Below are positions 1 through 10,893 of a DNA stretch of 64,000 bases, one piece after another. The stretch is from Antedon mediterranea. Its lineage: Eukaryota; Echinodermata; Crinoidea; Comatulida; Antedonidae. The notes below the pieces were generated by a model that saw only the letters and a list, made by a program, of their open reading frames with translations, made no database searches and was not told where the DNA came from. The translations under genes and the position numbers were made by a program. The stretch lies in NCBI RefSeq assembly GCF_964355755.1, contig NC_092672.1, forward strand, positions 21,012,501 through 21,076,500, in the 5' to 3' direction. Numbering within the stretch: the first letter of the stretch is position 1; each line of letters starts with the position of its first letter.

Positions 1-1476
1 GTCACACTGCCACAATGGGAACAAATGTATTATTTGTGAGTTATAACACAAAGCAGTGTCACACTGCCACAATGGGAACAACTGTATTATATGTGAGTTA
101 TAACATAAAGCAATGTCACACTGCCACAATGGGAACAACTGTATTATTTGTGAGTTATAACACAAAGCAGTGTCACACTGCCACAATGGGAACAACTGTA
201 TTATTTGTGAGTTATAACATAAAGCAGTGTCACACTGCCACAATCGGAACAACTGTATTATTTGTGAGTTATAACATAAAGCAGTGTCACACTGCTACAA
301 TGGGAACAAATGTATTATTTGTGAGTTATAACATAAAGCAGTGTCACACTGCCACAATGGGAACAAATGTATTATTTGTGAGTTATAACATAAAGCAGTG
401 TCACACTGCCACAATGGGAACAACTGTATTATTTGTGAGTTATAACATAAAGCAGTGTCACACTGCCACAATGGGAACTACTGTATTATTTGTGAGTTAT
501 AACATAAAGCAGTGTCACACTGCCACAATGGGAACAACTGTATTATTTGTGAGTTATAACATAAAGCAGTGTCACACTGCCACAATGGGAACTACTGTAT
601 TATTTGTGAGTTATAACATAAAGCAGTGTCACACTGCCACAATGGGAACAAATGTATTATTTGTGAGTTATAACATAAAGCAGTGTCACACTGCCACAAT
701 GGGAACTACTGTATTATTTGTGAGTTATAACACAAAGCAGTGTCACACTGCCACAATGGGAACTACTGTATTATTTGTAACTTATAAAATGAAGCAGTGT
801 CACACTGCCACATTAGGAACAAATGTATTATTGTGAGAAAAAGCAGTGTAACACTGCCACAATAGGAACTACTGTATTATTTGTGAGTTATAACATAAAG
901 CAGTGTCACACTGCCACAATGGGAACAACTGTATTATTTGTGAGTTATAACATAAAGCAGTGTCACACTGCCACAATGGGAACAACTGTATTATTTGTGA
1001 GTTATAACATAAATCAGTGTCACACTGCCACAATGGGAACAACTGTATTATTTGTGAGTTATAACACAAAGCAGTGTCACACTGCCACAATGGGAACTAC
1101 TGTATTATTTGTGAGTTATAACATAAAGCAGTGTCACACTGCCACAATGGGAACAAATGTATTATTTGTGAGTTATAACATAAAGCAGTGTCACACTGCC
1201 ACAATGGGAACTACTGTATTATTTGTGAGTTATAACACAAAGCAGTGTCACACTGCCACAATGGGAACTACTGTATTATTTGTAAGTTATAAAATGAAGC
1301 AGTGTCACACTGCCACATTAGGAACAAATGTATTATTGTGAGGAAAAGCAGTGTAACACTGCCACAATAGGAACTACTGTATTATTTGTGAGTTATAACA
1401 CAAAGCAGTGTCACACTGCCACAATGGGAACAACTGTATTATTTGTGAGTTATAACATAAAGCAGTGTCACACTGT
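1..1476. repeat. 57-bp minisatellite with 505-bp higher-order repeat
   Basis: About 26 head-to-tail copies of a 57-bp unit; the array runs off the left edge. Each unit contains the perfect 15-nt palindrome GCAGTGTCACACTGC (7-bp arms around one base). Because 57 is a multiple of three and the unit has no stop in one + frame and one - frame, long ORFs made of a 19-residue repeat appear; I regard these as by-products. A 49-bp variant (8 bp missing in the ATAAC part) lies near 820-870 and 1325-1375. The marker CATTAGG occurs at 811 and 1316, so eight 57-bp units plus one 49-bp unit form a 505-bp higher-order unit. Confidence 0.95.
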
Positions 1477-3516
1477 GAACACAACACCCCATAAACTGTA
1501 TTAGTTGTATTGAAATACTCAGTAATTATTAGCCAATAATGATTTTTAAACTGTTTTTATCTAGGATTTTACCTTGAATTTAATGTTTCACTGTAGTTTA
1601 TTTCAGGTGCTTTTTAGTTGTTGCTTTGTCTTTTTTTCAAATTTATGTTTGTGTATGTTTTTTTTTTACTGTTTTATTATTTAATTATTTCAAAGTAGTT
1701 TATTTCAAGTGCTTTTTAGTTTTAGTTTTTAGTTGCTTTGTCTTTTTTTCAAATTTATATTTGTGTATGCTTTTTTTTACAATCAATCATTGAGAGTTAA
1801 TTTTAATTACTTTCATAATATTGTAAGTGTTAAAGCTTTGTACATTATATTATATACGTTATGAAATAAAATGTGAATAAGATGATTTATTGTTAAAGCT
1901 TTGTACATTATATTATATACGTTAGGAAATAAAATGTGAATAAGATGATTTATTTTTGTATATAGACAATTGTAAAAATGAACACATTTAATATTGTGTG
2001 TTTATATGATATGGGATTTTTAGGTGGATGTGTGTTAACAGATAACAATAGTGATAGTAGCAATAATAATGCACAGTTACAATACTGATAACAATTTAGT
2101 CACTCATATAAACAAATAAAATATATAAATATTGATATATAATTTACTTATATAATGAGGACATGTTCACCTAAAGAGGGTGAGTGCTGGCTGTGTACAG
2201 GCTGATAGTCATTAAATTGTTTACACAACTTTTACCTGCTGCCACAATATTAGGTTAACTACATTTGGTATTTTAAGATGGAAATTATCTGCAATTTTGA
2301 GGCAATTTTTATGAAGTTTAAAAATCCAATAAATTGAAAGAAGAATACCAATCTAATATAATAGTTTTTGTAAATGTTTTTTTCTGTAGGTAGGTTATGC
2401 AAACATTATGAATTATTCATCATGTGTAGTGCATCAGCTATGTTTGTTATAATAGATTGCTATGTTTCAAAGAAATTATCAGAAAATTACTATATTGATT
2501 TATTTTGTGCTTTATGAGAAATGCAGTTTATGGCTCAGCAAATGATGCAAACTAGGGGATTTAATGTATTACCAGTCTGTGGTACAAGGGTTGTTGTTAT
2601 TGTAATTATTCGGCCCATTATTGACAGTCCATTGGGGGCAACAGCAAAAGCTGAGCCGAAAATGGTTATTACCAAAGAATATATGTCACAAGAATGAGTA
2701 ATCCGCAATTTTCCCTGTAACAGTAATATTGTCCATGTGGTAGGGCGCCGCCATAAGTAAGGACGGATACAACTTTTTGTGACGGTTACACTAATCTAAG
2801 CCTGCACCACCGGTAGTATTTTCATGATAAAAAATGTTATCAACTACATGCCAACATCATGTTAAATGCTGTTTGGATATTTAATTGTTCGTTTCATGCA
2901 ATGTATGTATTAAAAACTGCCGAATAAACAGTTCGCTTCATCAACCGGGCGTGAATTGGTGTTTACGCGTTTTCACGAAGGATAGTTTAATAATATTTCT
3001 ATATTTAACTTGTTTCTGGTAAAACAAATAAATGTTAATGAAATTTAACATTGTATCCTATTAATAACATGTATTTTATACTAATTTATATCTTAAAAAC
3101 AATACTTAATTTACCGGGCGTAGGTTAGTACGCGGCAATGGTAAAGAATAGGCCGTGCTGAGTAACGCTTCGTTGATTTTTGGTGTTGCTGTTAGGCTTT
3201 TTGTGAACTAATTTAACATGGTAGTAAATAATTGTCTGTAGAAGTGAATGTACACTAGTTTGGTATTATATATGCATTATAAAATGTTTTACAATTGCAA
3301 AATATATTATCCTAATTCTATTTAATCATAATGTGACATGTAGGCCTATAATATTCTATTAAATCAAGTCTTATTTAGTCTGTATACATTCGCATCCCAT
3401 CTGAGGGCGGGCATCACTTTCTGTTACAAATTTATCATGCAAAAATCGCGGAATACTCATTCTTGTGATATATATTCTTTGTTCTTACTAAAATCTCAAT
3501 AATCTCAAATCAACTG
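1477..3516. other. AT-rich intergenic DNA with two small local duplications
   Basis: No gene is recognised. A segment of about 80 bp is duplicated in diverged form (around 1597-1670 and 1697-1779, both with GCTTTTTAGTT and CAAATTTAT). A 62-bp segment starting TGTTAAAGCTTTGTAC is repeated almost perfectly in tandem (about 1828-1890 and 1891-1950). From about 2700 to 3200 the base composition becomes more balanced and words such as ACCGGGCGT recur (2944, 3113), with no open frame I can support. Confidence 0.6.
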
Positions 3517-4129
3517 ATGGTCGCCGACGTTGACATTCCGAACAGAATACCTCCGACTCGTTTCGTTGATATTTTGACAGAACAGACAATAAACTATTGG
3601 ACAAAGCTACCTCGATTACACAAAACAGTCAACTGGTCAACAGTCAGTATTTTTACAGATTTAAACAACAAAGCTTGTGGATAGAGCAAATGAACGATTC
3701 ACGTGACGAGTAAAGGATCCTTTTCTTTACGACGTACTAGACGGAGTAGCACGACGCATCATTGGCGGTTACAGCCATGCAACCAGTGCTTGGCAATCTA
3801 TTGCTCCAACCAAATTGAACAGGTTCGTACAATTTGAAAACGCAGATCCCGTCCTTCGCCATATATCATAGAAGCGTCTATACAAAGTGGATTTTCAAAA
3901 ACATTTTCATCACGTCTGCATGTCTCGTGTAGTTTATGATGCGACAAGATATTGGTTTTCCTGGTTATTAGAACCGATTGTGACGCATGGAAACAACAAA
4001 ACTGTTGAAACAACTCTTTCACTACTGTACCTTTGCGAAATGTGAATCGGAATTGGATCAGTGTACGTTGACGGTGTATGGCCGTTTTCTATCATATCAC
4101 GACGCATGCATCAGAGAAAACGAAAAATA
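3517..4129 (+). pseudogene. decayed coding-like region of unknown origin, fragment 1
   Basis: Coding-like sequence with more balanced composition than its surroundings. ATG at 3517 opens 55 codons to a TAG at 3682-3684. Near 3680 the signal moves to the next frame, which stays open to 4045 apart from in-frame stops at 3704-3706 and 3869-3871. A third frame is open to about 4129. These breaks look like old frameshifts and stops in a once longer gene. I do not recognise the protein. With similar fragments at 5661-5915, 6559-7224 and 7480-8191 on the same strand it may be one ancient integrated block (large DNA virus or big DNA transposon). That link is inference. Confidence 0.4.
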
Positions 4130-4365
4130 GGCGTGCATTAAATCATTAAAGACGGTACTCATATTGTGACGTGTTGTGATGAATGCGATCGATGGGACGG
4201 TATGATTTATTTTTGCAAAGGTTAGATCAACTTGTTGGTATAATGTGGTTCGGTTAAATCGTGGTACAGTTCATGCTTTACAGATCGTAGTACTTAATAC
4301 TTGGGTTTTATCTTATATACATCTCCTATCTGTGATATCATTCGTAATCATAACGTCCTTATTCT

Positions 4366-4620
4366 TTTTCTTTTTTTTAATTTCATACTCATCCAACAGC
4401 GAGTAACCCGCCAATCACAGGATGGATAAACTATTTAATAATTTCACAAGACAAACATATACACAAGATGCTCTACATAAACAAAGACTTATTATTAAGT
4501 CTTTGGGAGTGGAGTTGTAAATTGTCATGAGAAAAAAACCCTGACATATGACAGGACTTGAACCCAGGACCCTTAGATTGGTAGCCAAGCATCACAACCA
4601 CCAAGCCACAGCTCCACTCA
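4366..4620 (-). mobile_element. tRNA-derived SINE, copy 1
   Basis: Read on the minus strand, the head carries a tRNA-like RNA polymerase III promoter: an A box TGGCTTGGTGG (4598-4608) and a B box GGTTCAAGTCC (4554-4564), 44 nt apart as in a tRNA. A body follows that also occurs at 51935-52043 (shared CAACTCCACTCCCAAAGACT and GCATCTTGTGTATATGTTTG). The 3' end is an A-rich tail, seen as a T-rich run on the + strand at 4366-4378. It is directly followed on the right by a LINE relic. No target duplication is obvious. Confidence 0.8.
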
Positions 4621-5660
4621 ATTCATGAATATGCCGATGATATACAGACCCAAAATTGTTAATGATTATCAAAATGCACTTAAACATTTGACTTCCTGCA
4701 TATCCAAAATTAATAAATGGATGATTAGTAGGCTAATATGTTACAGTTAAATCAGGAGAAAACTGAGTTCTTTTGTTTTGGAAGTAATCGTGTCGCGCTA
4801 CCAGATCTTGAATTAAAATTAGATAACAATATTATTATTCGTCCTTCAAAATGTATTAAAAACTCTAGGTGTGATGTTTGATAGCTCTTTGAATATGTCC
4901 TCTCAAGTAAATGCTTTATGCAAGTCATTGAATTACCAACTCCGTAATTTGTCGTAAATATATTAAAAATGCCCTTCCAATCACTGTGTTTGCCCCCGCC
5001 TGCGTGAAATCAAACATACGATGTTTGCAGCACTATTGCGTCGTCGGTTCCCACTTATGATTACGCAATACAGCACATTGCGTCGATACATGCGTTGCGT
5101 TCTAGTGGGAACCACGCTTAAAGATGCATGCCAAAATCCTGTCCCGCCTTGACTATGCTAACTCGCTCTTGCTTGGTGCTCACGCCCGTGCCCGCGAAGT
5201 TGATCTTAAACGATTACAGCGATTGCAGAAACAAGGCTGTGTTTGCGTGTGGACGGTATCAGCCTTCGGATGGTTTATATTGAAATATCTCGATTGGCTT
5301 CATATAAAAAAAAGAATCGTGTACAAAATTATTGTTTTTGTTCATAAATGTATTTACTCTGTTTCCTTTATACCTTTTTTTATTTAACCGTGATCCGCTT
5401 TCATTTAATTTCGACTTCTCTCCTCTAATTGATCCCACCCGACTTTTCGTTGCACGATCTAATCGGAAAGCTGGGGACAATACTTTTTCTATCACCTCTC
5501 CGCGGATCTGGAACATAACGCGCTTCCTGTCGAATTCGGCAACTCTATTTAAACATCAAAAACTTTTCTTTAATTAATAATAGGCCTACTAGTGTTGTTA
5601 GGCGCTCTGTTCATTGTAGAGCGCCTATACGAACTTATAGAATAGAATATAAATAAAAAT
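4621..5660 (+). mobile_element. CR1/L2-type LINE relic, 5'-truncated
   Basis: Translation near 4628-4650 gives the reverse-transcriptase motif YADDIQ, followed by the usual CI-I-KW and KTE-FG pattern. Around 5124-5340 the frame gives SRLDYANSLL, LKRLQRLQ and DWLHIKKRIVYK, typical of the C-terminal part of CR1/L2/Jockey-type ORF2. Several frameshifts and stops make it dead. The 3' end has a stem-loop (TAGGCGCTCT / AGAGCGCCTA, about 5599-5627) and an A-rich simple tail with ATAGAATA and AAATAAAAA, as in CR1-like 3' UTRs. The copy is interrupted at 5040-5115 by a small inverted-repeat insertion. Confidence 0.8.
5048..5104. repeat. small inverted-repeat (MITE-like) insertion in the LINE relic
   Basis: The arms GGTTCCCACT and AGTGGGAACC face each other across about 35 bp rich in TGCGT words. 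This stretch does not fit the reverse-transcriptase reading frame around it, so it is probably a tiny inverted-repeat insertion. Its exact ends are uncertain. Confidence 0.4.
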
Positions 5661-5915
5661 TCTTTAGAAACGTGTAGCTTAAATAGATCTGATATCAATG
5701 ATCAGTGGCCTCTTGTACCTGACAATGATGGATGCAGCCTGTTTGGTTCTCATTGCTTTTTCTCAGAGGGTGAAAACATAGGAAGGTGCGTTCCCACTCT
5801 GTTTGGTTATTCAGAAACAATTCCCGTATTATCGGATGAGTGCTTTCAACGATGTAATGTAGACCCGGCAGTATGTGAGCCTATGTCGGTAGAAATCTTG
5901 TCGTATGCGACATGA
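5661..5915 (+). pseudogene. coding-like relic of unknown origin, fragment 2
   Basis: A frame open from inside the LINE tail to a TGA at 5913-5915, about 85 codons and cysteine-rich towards the end (motifs such as DNDGCSLFG and CFQRCNVDP). There is no ATG near the start. The coding-like signal begins right where the LINE tail ends, which suggests the LINE landed in or next to an older coding block. I do not recognise a family. It is grouped by inference with the fragments at 3517-4129 and 6559-7224. Confidence 0.35.
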
Positions 5916-6372
5916 TTTGATTATCGTATACAGATGTGTGCCTGTTATCGTATGTTTGTGATACATCGTGTTCTTATTTTGTTTTCTAAATAAAACTTTC
6001 TAGCCAAAAAAGAAAAAAAAATGTCGTATGCAGATGTGTGTCTCTTATCGTATGTTTACAATGTTTTAATATTTCTGTAATAACAAACTATAAATCGTAT
6101 TTTAATTTTTTTTAATTATTTGTTTTCTTTTTTTGATTTCTTACAAAGATGGAGATGATGTTAAATTGAAATTCATGAAAGCGCCTTGATTGATGCAAGC
6201 ATACAAATGTATTAGAAATCGGTTGTAATAATATTATTGACAATGGTGCGTGCAATACTGTTCTTGATAATGAAACAAACATTACATTAAAATAGCTAAA
6301 CTATTAACACATCGATGGTCTTTCTCGTTATGCCTGGGGAAGCGATATGGAAACGGTAGTAAAACAGTGTTA
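5916..6372. other. non-coding AT-rich stretch between coding-like relics
   Basis: No gene is seen. It holds two diverged copies of a segment with CAGATGTGTG and TTATCGTATGTTT (5931-5955 and 6029-6060), an A-rich patch at 6005-6021 and T-rich DNA at 6100-6140. Confidence 0.5.
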
Positions 6373-6531
6373 AGCCGATTTTCCACTAGGCGAATTTGTT
6401 CGCGCGAATCGAAGGCGTCAGCTAATACGCATGCGTAGAGAAGGATTTGGAAGACGTAAACATGAATACACATGCGTACAAGCTGGCGCGTTCGATTCGC
6501 GCGAACAAATTCGCCTAGTGGAAAATCGGCT
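6373..6531. mobile_element. 159-bp MITE, PIF/Harbinger-type
   Basis: The terminal inverted repeats are 41 bp and perfect, starting AGCCGATTTTCC and ending GGAAAATCGGCT. The rest of the element is also nearly self-complementary, so the whole copy could fold into one hairpin. It is flanked by TTA on both sides (6370-6372 and 6532-6534), the 3-bp TTA/TAA target duplication typical of the PIF/Harbinger superfamily. No coding capacity. Perfect arms suggest a fairly recent insertion. Confidence 0.85.
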
Positions 6532-6558
6532 TTAGAACATTGATCCCAAACAGGAATA

Positions 6559-7224
6559 ATGTTGCTAAGATCCGAAAAGGAAAAGCAGAAAACTCAAAGC
6601 ATAGAATACTTTGAAGAGATTTGCAAAAGAGTTGTGTTGACCAGAGGCTATGAATTGCATAGATCCAGGCACTCATCGTTTTACGAATATTTATCGTATA
6701 CATCTGTATACGATAATCAAATCAATGGCACGTTGTTCCCAGAGCAGATTTACGGATTTCGAAAAGTATTGAGTTTCATGCATCAAACTATAGCACAGCC
6801 AGAAGATTTGTTGAGAAAACCGATATTGAAACTGAAAAGGACCACTTGGCAGTGCATCAAGAGCGTAGACTTTAAGGTTGATTTTGGCGAATTTATAGAA
6901 AACGCAAACATCGACGTCTTAACCATGTATCATAACGTACTGGGTGGTATTAAACGTGAAATGAATAGAAAAGACAGTTTCCTACCAAACACTCTGTTCG
7001 ATGTCATAGAGAACATTAATGTGCCACAGGGACTCTTGTGTCTTCCAAGGTCTTTTATAGCAGCCACACAGATCATGGAGGTATACCTCCATGCACAGAT
7101 GGCTATGCAAAAGGAATATAAATCTACCATGAAGAAATTACATCCCCACGTGACACCGGAGCTCATACAAGAATATGCTACATTCACTCCCATCGGACAT
7201 TCTGAACGACATACGCATTTCTGA
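6559..7224 (+). CDS. intact 221-codon ORF, function unknown
   Basis: An uninterrupted ORF from ATG 6559 to a TGA at 7222, starting 25 bp after the MITE target duplication. The predicted product is 221 aa, mixed charged and hydrophobic, without an obvious signal peptide, membrane segment or motif I can name (local words: YFEEICKRVV, MYHNVLGGIKREMNR, LCLPRSFIAA, HVTPELIQEY). It lies in a 4.7-kb block of decayed coding-like DNA on the same strand, so it may be the best-preserved piece of an integrated large DNA virus or an old DNA transposon. A host exon cannot be excluded. Codon 45 onward includes a perfect 24-nt palindrome (6692-6715). Confidence 0.4.
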   Translation: MLLRSEKEKQKTQSIEYFEEICKRVVLTRGYELHRSRHSSFYEYLSYTSVYDNQINGTLFPEQIYGFRKVLSFMHQTIAQPEDLLRKPILKLKRTTWQCIKSVDFKVDFGEFIENANIDVLTMYHNVLGGIKREMNRKDSFLPNTLFDVIENINVPQGLLCLPRSFIAATQIMEVYLHAQMAMQKEYKSTMKKLHPHVTPELIQEYATFTPIGHSERHTHF

Positions 7225-8191
7225 AAGGTTCTGTCTAAAGACAGCCATTCTTTTCTTGTTATTCGGCCGACTTTGACATTCGATAGAACGTGAAAATCCC
7301 TTTATATGCTGGGATGAGGAACATAACCGACTTGAGGAGGAGCCAGCGTTCGTTTTCCGTTTTTTGTTATAATTTGTACTTCAGCATTGTTGAAACATAG
7401 CTTGCGTGCTTTCCTCACATATATAATAAACATATACCTAATAATAGTTTTTTATAATTTTTGTTTCATTAATGGCTTTCAAAATCATCATAATGACAGA
7501 AGATGAATGTCGATAGTATTCGACAGAACAGAGTCTTTTTCAATGTACTAAGCAATGTGGGATGGTAAAGAGTTGGAACAGATTTCAAGAGTTTCGTCCC
7601 GACGATTAAGATCGTGTAATGAGTATCCAAGTACCAGTTTCGATTCATGAAGCCTAAAGGATTTTCATGTTTGCCGAGAGTGATGGTAGACTGGTATTTG
7701 CCTTCAAGGACGTCACCATGTACGTTGTAACTTTACAGACGACTTTGAAGAGCACTTTACAAACAGGTGAAATGATGGATACACCAAGAAATTTGAATTA
7801 AGTCAACGCTTTTGCTAAACACCTGTTATCGTGCCAGGGAGTGATTTACGGCAGCGAAATCTGTCAACCGATGTTGTTTGGACAGTATGTAGCCGAACGT
7901 TCATCTATAAAATTGACCATGAAACGGCAAAAGATAATTGCTCACGTAAACGGCAAGCAAATATTTGCTTGGAGAATGCTGCCAAACCGAGACGTTGAAG
8001 GCTGTCAGGATGCATGTGTTCTCCCGGATCACTTCATTATTTACACAGTTCATTGTTGCTATATTATTATTCATAGAGAATTGATGTCTGTACTTGAATT
8101 TAAACAGAATGCATGTGTTCTCTTGGTAAAACGCAATCTGCAAAATGTATCATTATGCTTCACAAAGAAGATAGCGTTATTCCATCCATAA
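7225..8191 (+). pseudogene. decayed coding-like region, fragment 3, with local duplication
   Basis: Short coding-like stretches with many stops and frameshifts. A small open frame at 7841-8191 is probably a remnant. A repeated module follows: the segment CACAGTTCATTGTTGCTATA plus TTATTATTCA occurs at about 8045-8080 and 8235-8265, and CCGGATCACTTCATTATTT at about 8024-8043 and 8277-8295. The second pair is in the opposite order to the first, so this is a shuffled duplication rather than a clean tandem. No family is recognised. Confidence 0.3.
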
Positions 8192-8339
8192 TCCGTACAC
8201 GTTACATACATCTTTAATAAGTCGTTTGTTATACACAGTTCATTGTTGCTATATTATTATTCACGGAGAGCACTCCCGGATCACTTCATTATTTCTTATA
8301 GTATATTTTGAAACAATTTTAAATATTACAATGTTTAAC

Positions 8340-9084
8340 CAGGTTTTATATTTTTTCTATATATTTGGTATTAATGAAAATAATGTATTTGTTACGTATA
8401 TTGGAAAAAATATATAAAAAGAAATATGATTTACAATATTATTTAAATTATTTGTACTGTATATAATTTGACACACGCACATACAAAGACGCAGACAATT
8501 ACTGATGGGTAAACTTTTTCTTTGATTAGAAGAATTAAATATTGGATTTGATATATAATAATTCTAATTTTTGTTAATTATAATCACAGACAAAACGAGA
8601 TTTTAGGCTATAGTAATCATTCATAATACCGTAAGCACATTTGTCATAAATGTAGGCCATACAACATTGGAATGTCGGTCCTTGACTCGCTACGGATTAC
8701 CGTAGGTTAGAGCCTGTTTACACGTATGGGCGTAACGCGTAAGCCATGGCGTACGCATTGCGTAGCCTACGCCTTGCGTGTGAAGGCACTTACTACGCCA
8801 CGTTCGTGGCGTTAGATAACGAGCCTAACGCTGTGTCGTGCTAATGCTGTGAGCACACCGGAACACTGTTTTTATATAGTATATTTCTAAACATTTTTAT
8901 ATAATACAATTTTTACCAACCATTTTTTTTTTATATTTTGTAATGACCAATTGATGATTATTTGTAGGCCTATATTGGACAAAATTAAAAAAAATATATA
9001 TTGACATATTATTTGATATAATTTAACGTACGCACATAAAGAGACGCAGACAACTAAACTTTTACTTTGATTAGAAGTAATAAT
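8340..9084. repeat. diverged local duplication, second copy split by the element island
   Basis: The segment at about 8320-8580 recurs in diverged form at about 8870-9084 (shared ACGCAGACAA and CTTTGATTAGAAG, offset near 544 bp). The first copy continues as ATTGGATTTGATATA and TAATAATTCTAATT. The second stops at 9084, where the HINE island begins, and resumes at 45495 with TGTTTATTTGATTTGATATA and ATAATTATAAT. The piece between the copies (8640-8870) is rich in GCGTA/TACGC words, including an imperfect hairpin near 8712-8795. Confidence 0.65.
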
Positions 9085-9490
9085 TAGGTTATATGCATGC
9101 ATTCATGCATATAACCTCTTGATTCTGTCAGAATCTTTATTTATTTCTTTATTTATTAGGTTATATGCATGCATTCATGCATATAACCTCTTGATTCTGT
9201 CAGAATCTTTATTTATTTCTTTATTTATTAGGTTATATGCATGATATGCATATAACCTCTTGATTCTGTCAAAATCTTTATTTATTTATTAGGTTATATG
9301 CATGATATGCATATAACCTCTTGATTCTGTCAAAATCTTTATTTATTTATTTATTAGGTTATATGCATTATCATGCATATAACCTCTTGATTCTGTCAAA
9401 ATCTTTATTTATTAGGTTATATGCATGATATGCATATAACCTCTTGATTCTGTCAAAATCTTTATTTATTTATTTATTTATTTATTTATT
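9085..9490 (+). repeat. six stacked family-A 5' heads
   Basis: Heads start at 9086, 9158, 9230, 9291, 9356 and 9414. Each has a palindrome of about 29-32 nt (GGTTATATGCAT facing ATGCATATAACC), then CTCTTGATTCTGTCARAATC, then (TTTA)n. In the first two heads GATTCTGTCAGAATC is a second perfect palindrome. No bodies lie between the heads; five complete A ends follow at 10893, 12310, 13726, 15096 and 16513. The order head-head-head then body-body-body is what repeated insertion into the (TTTA)n tract of the previous element's head predicts. Confidence 0.9.
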
Positions 9491-10893
9491 CTTTCCTTAG
9501 CACTATTTTGTCCGTGCATTATCTTGGCATCAGTTTCATCTAGCTAAGTCAAGTTTTCAGAGTATATTCCTTATGGCCAGGAATCGATGTGGTTATATTT
9601 TCACGATGCGTAATCAAAAATTACGCGGTCTACGCGCGATTTTACGAAATCACGTTTGTAATCATATCTTCACAAGCATGAATCACAATTAAACAAAATT
9701 TGGTACTCATAAATTTCAGGTCATATTTCATCATATGGCAATTAAATTACGTGCGTAGCGCATATAACGCTTGCGTACGCGCGCTTAAAATGTTCAAAAT
9801 TGTCAAAATTTATTTTCGATGAAATTAGAGTACGTTTCAGGCAATTTTAAGCGTTTAAAAAATTGCCATGAGTGCGCAGATTTTTGCACGCGCACTGCGC
9901 GTTAAACGTTAATGCGCACTCTTTTTGCCCGATTTCTGTTTTACAATCTTTCTTTAATAATATCATCATATTTGATTCAGGTTTCAACTCAAAATTGCGT
10001 TATACGAGCACGTCAAAAGTGACTGGCTACGCACGTATAAGTTAACAAAATGGTGAAAATATGCTAAATTTTAAAATTAATATATATCGTCAGAATGCAG
10101 GGGAACACCTATTTTTTATTTCATTTTCTTGAAGTGTATGTATCATATGTATGATTTATTATCAAATTAAGAGAACAAAAGTTGATTAAGTCATCATTAA
10201 TTGCATATTAAATTAAAAAAACATAATTTCGACAATCAAACAAATTATGACATTTTCTTAGGCCAAAATAACAAACTTAACATTAACTTTCTTCCTTCAA
10301 AAATTCATATATTAAAGTTAAAAGTATGTAGTTTGACAGTGCATCATTTGTATACATTTTAAAGATGTCATCATAGTAAAAAATTATAATTCATTTCAGT
10401 ATGTAATAATCTATTTGCATCAAAGTGGTTACTGCATAGTAAATACACGGAGGAATTTTTCTACAACTTTTAGTCAGTTGTGTACGGCTCGGTGGTCTGT
10501 GCTCGTGTCTATGGCATTCAAGGTACCGAGATCGAGTCTCACCTTGGGAAACGAAATAAGATTTTTTTTTTATTATCCGTATTGTTTGTTCAAATTTATT
10601 TCTTAATGTATAGATTATACACATGATTTATAATGAAATCTAGATAAAAATTTACTTATGTCTTTATTATTATGTAACAACAAATGTGGTTTATGACATT
10701 ATACGCATATGGATCTTTGATCGGATTGTGATACCGGCTATGGTGTTCGCGTTAGCAAGGTCCTATCATATATTATAAATAATTAAAGATTCTGAGAAAA
10801 TCAATCAATCAATATATCTTTTAAAAATCAATTATCTTTATTTAAATCAATGCATATAACCTATAATTCGTCATAGTGACGAATTAAATCTAG
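9491..10893 (+). mobile_element. HINE-like family A body, unit A1
   Basis: Body from CTTTCCTTAGCAC to the CTAG end at 10893, with the A subterminal repeat and 3' hairpin just before it. A tRNA-like promoter module is present (A box from 10485, variant CGGCTCGGTGG; B box AGATCGAGTCT from 10529). The small ORFs in this and every other A or B unit are repeats of non-coding sequence, not genes. Confidence 0.85.
10485..10542 (+). promoter_or_regulatory. tRNA-like internal promoter module in family A (representative)
   Basis: A-box-like GGCTCGGTGG and B-box-like AGATCGAGTCT, again 44 nt apart. Equivalent modules occur in every complete A body; several read TGGCTCGGTGG for the A box and AGTTCGAGTCT for the B box, which is closer to consensus. 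A T-run lies about 25-30 bp downstream (TTTTTTTTTATTATCC), a possible RNA polymerase III terminator. Confidence 0.6.

Noticed and set aside
15-1341. Long ORFs of 273 and 172 codons in the 57-bp array
   Set aside because: They are made only of the 19-residue translation of a tandem repeat whose length is a multiple of three; the opposite strand is open too, and the frame breaks at each 49-bp unit.
9086-9490. Regularly spaced palindromes resembling a CRISPR array
   Set aside because: The unit is a transposon head plus (TTTA)n; the spacers are microsatellite, not unique sequence, and the setting is eukaryotic.
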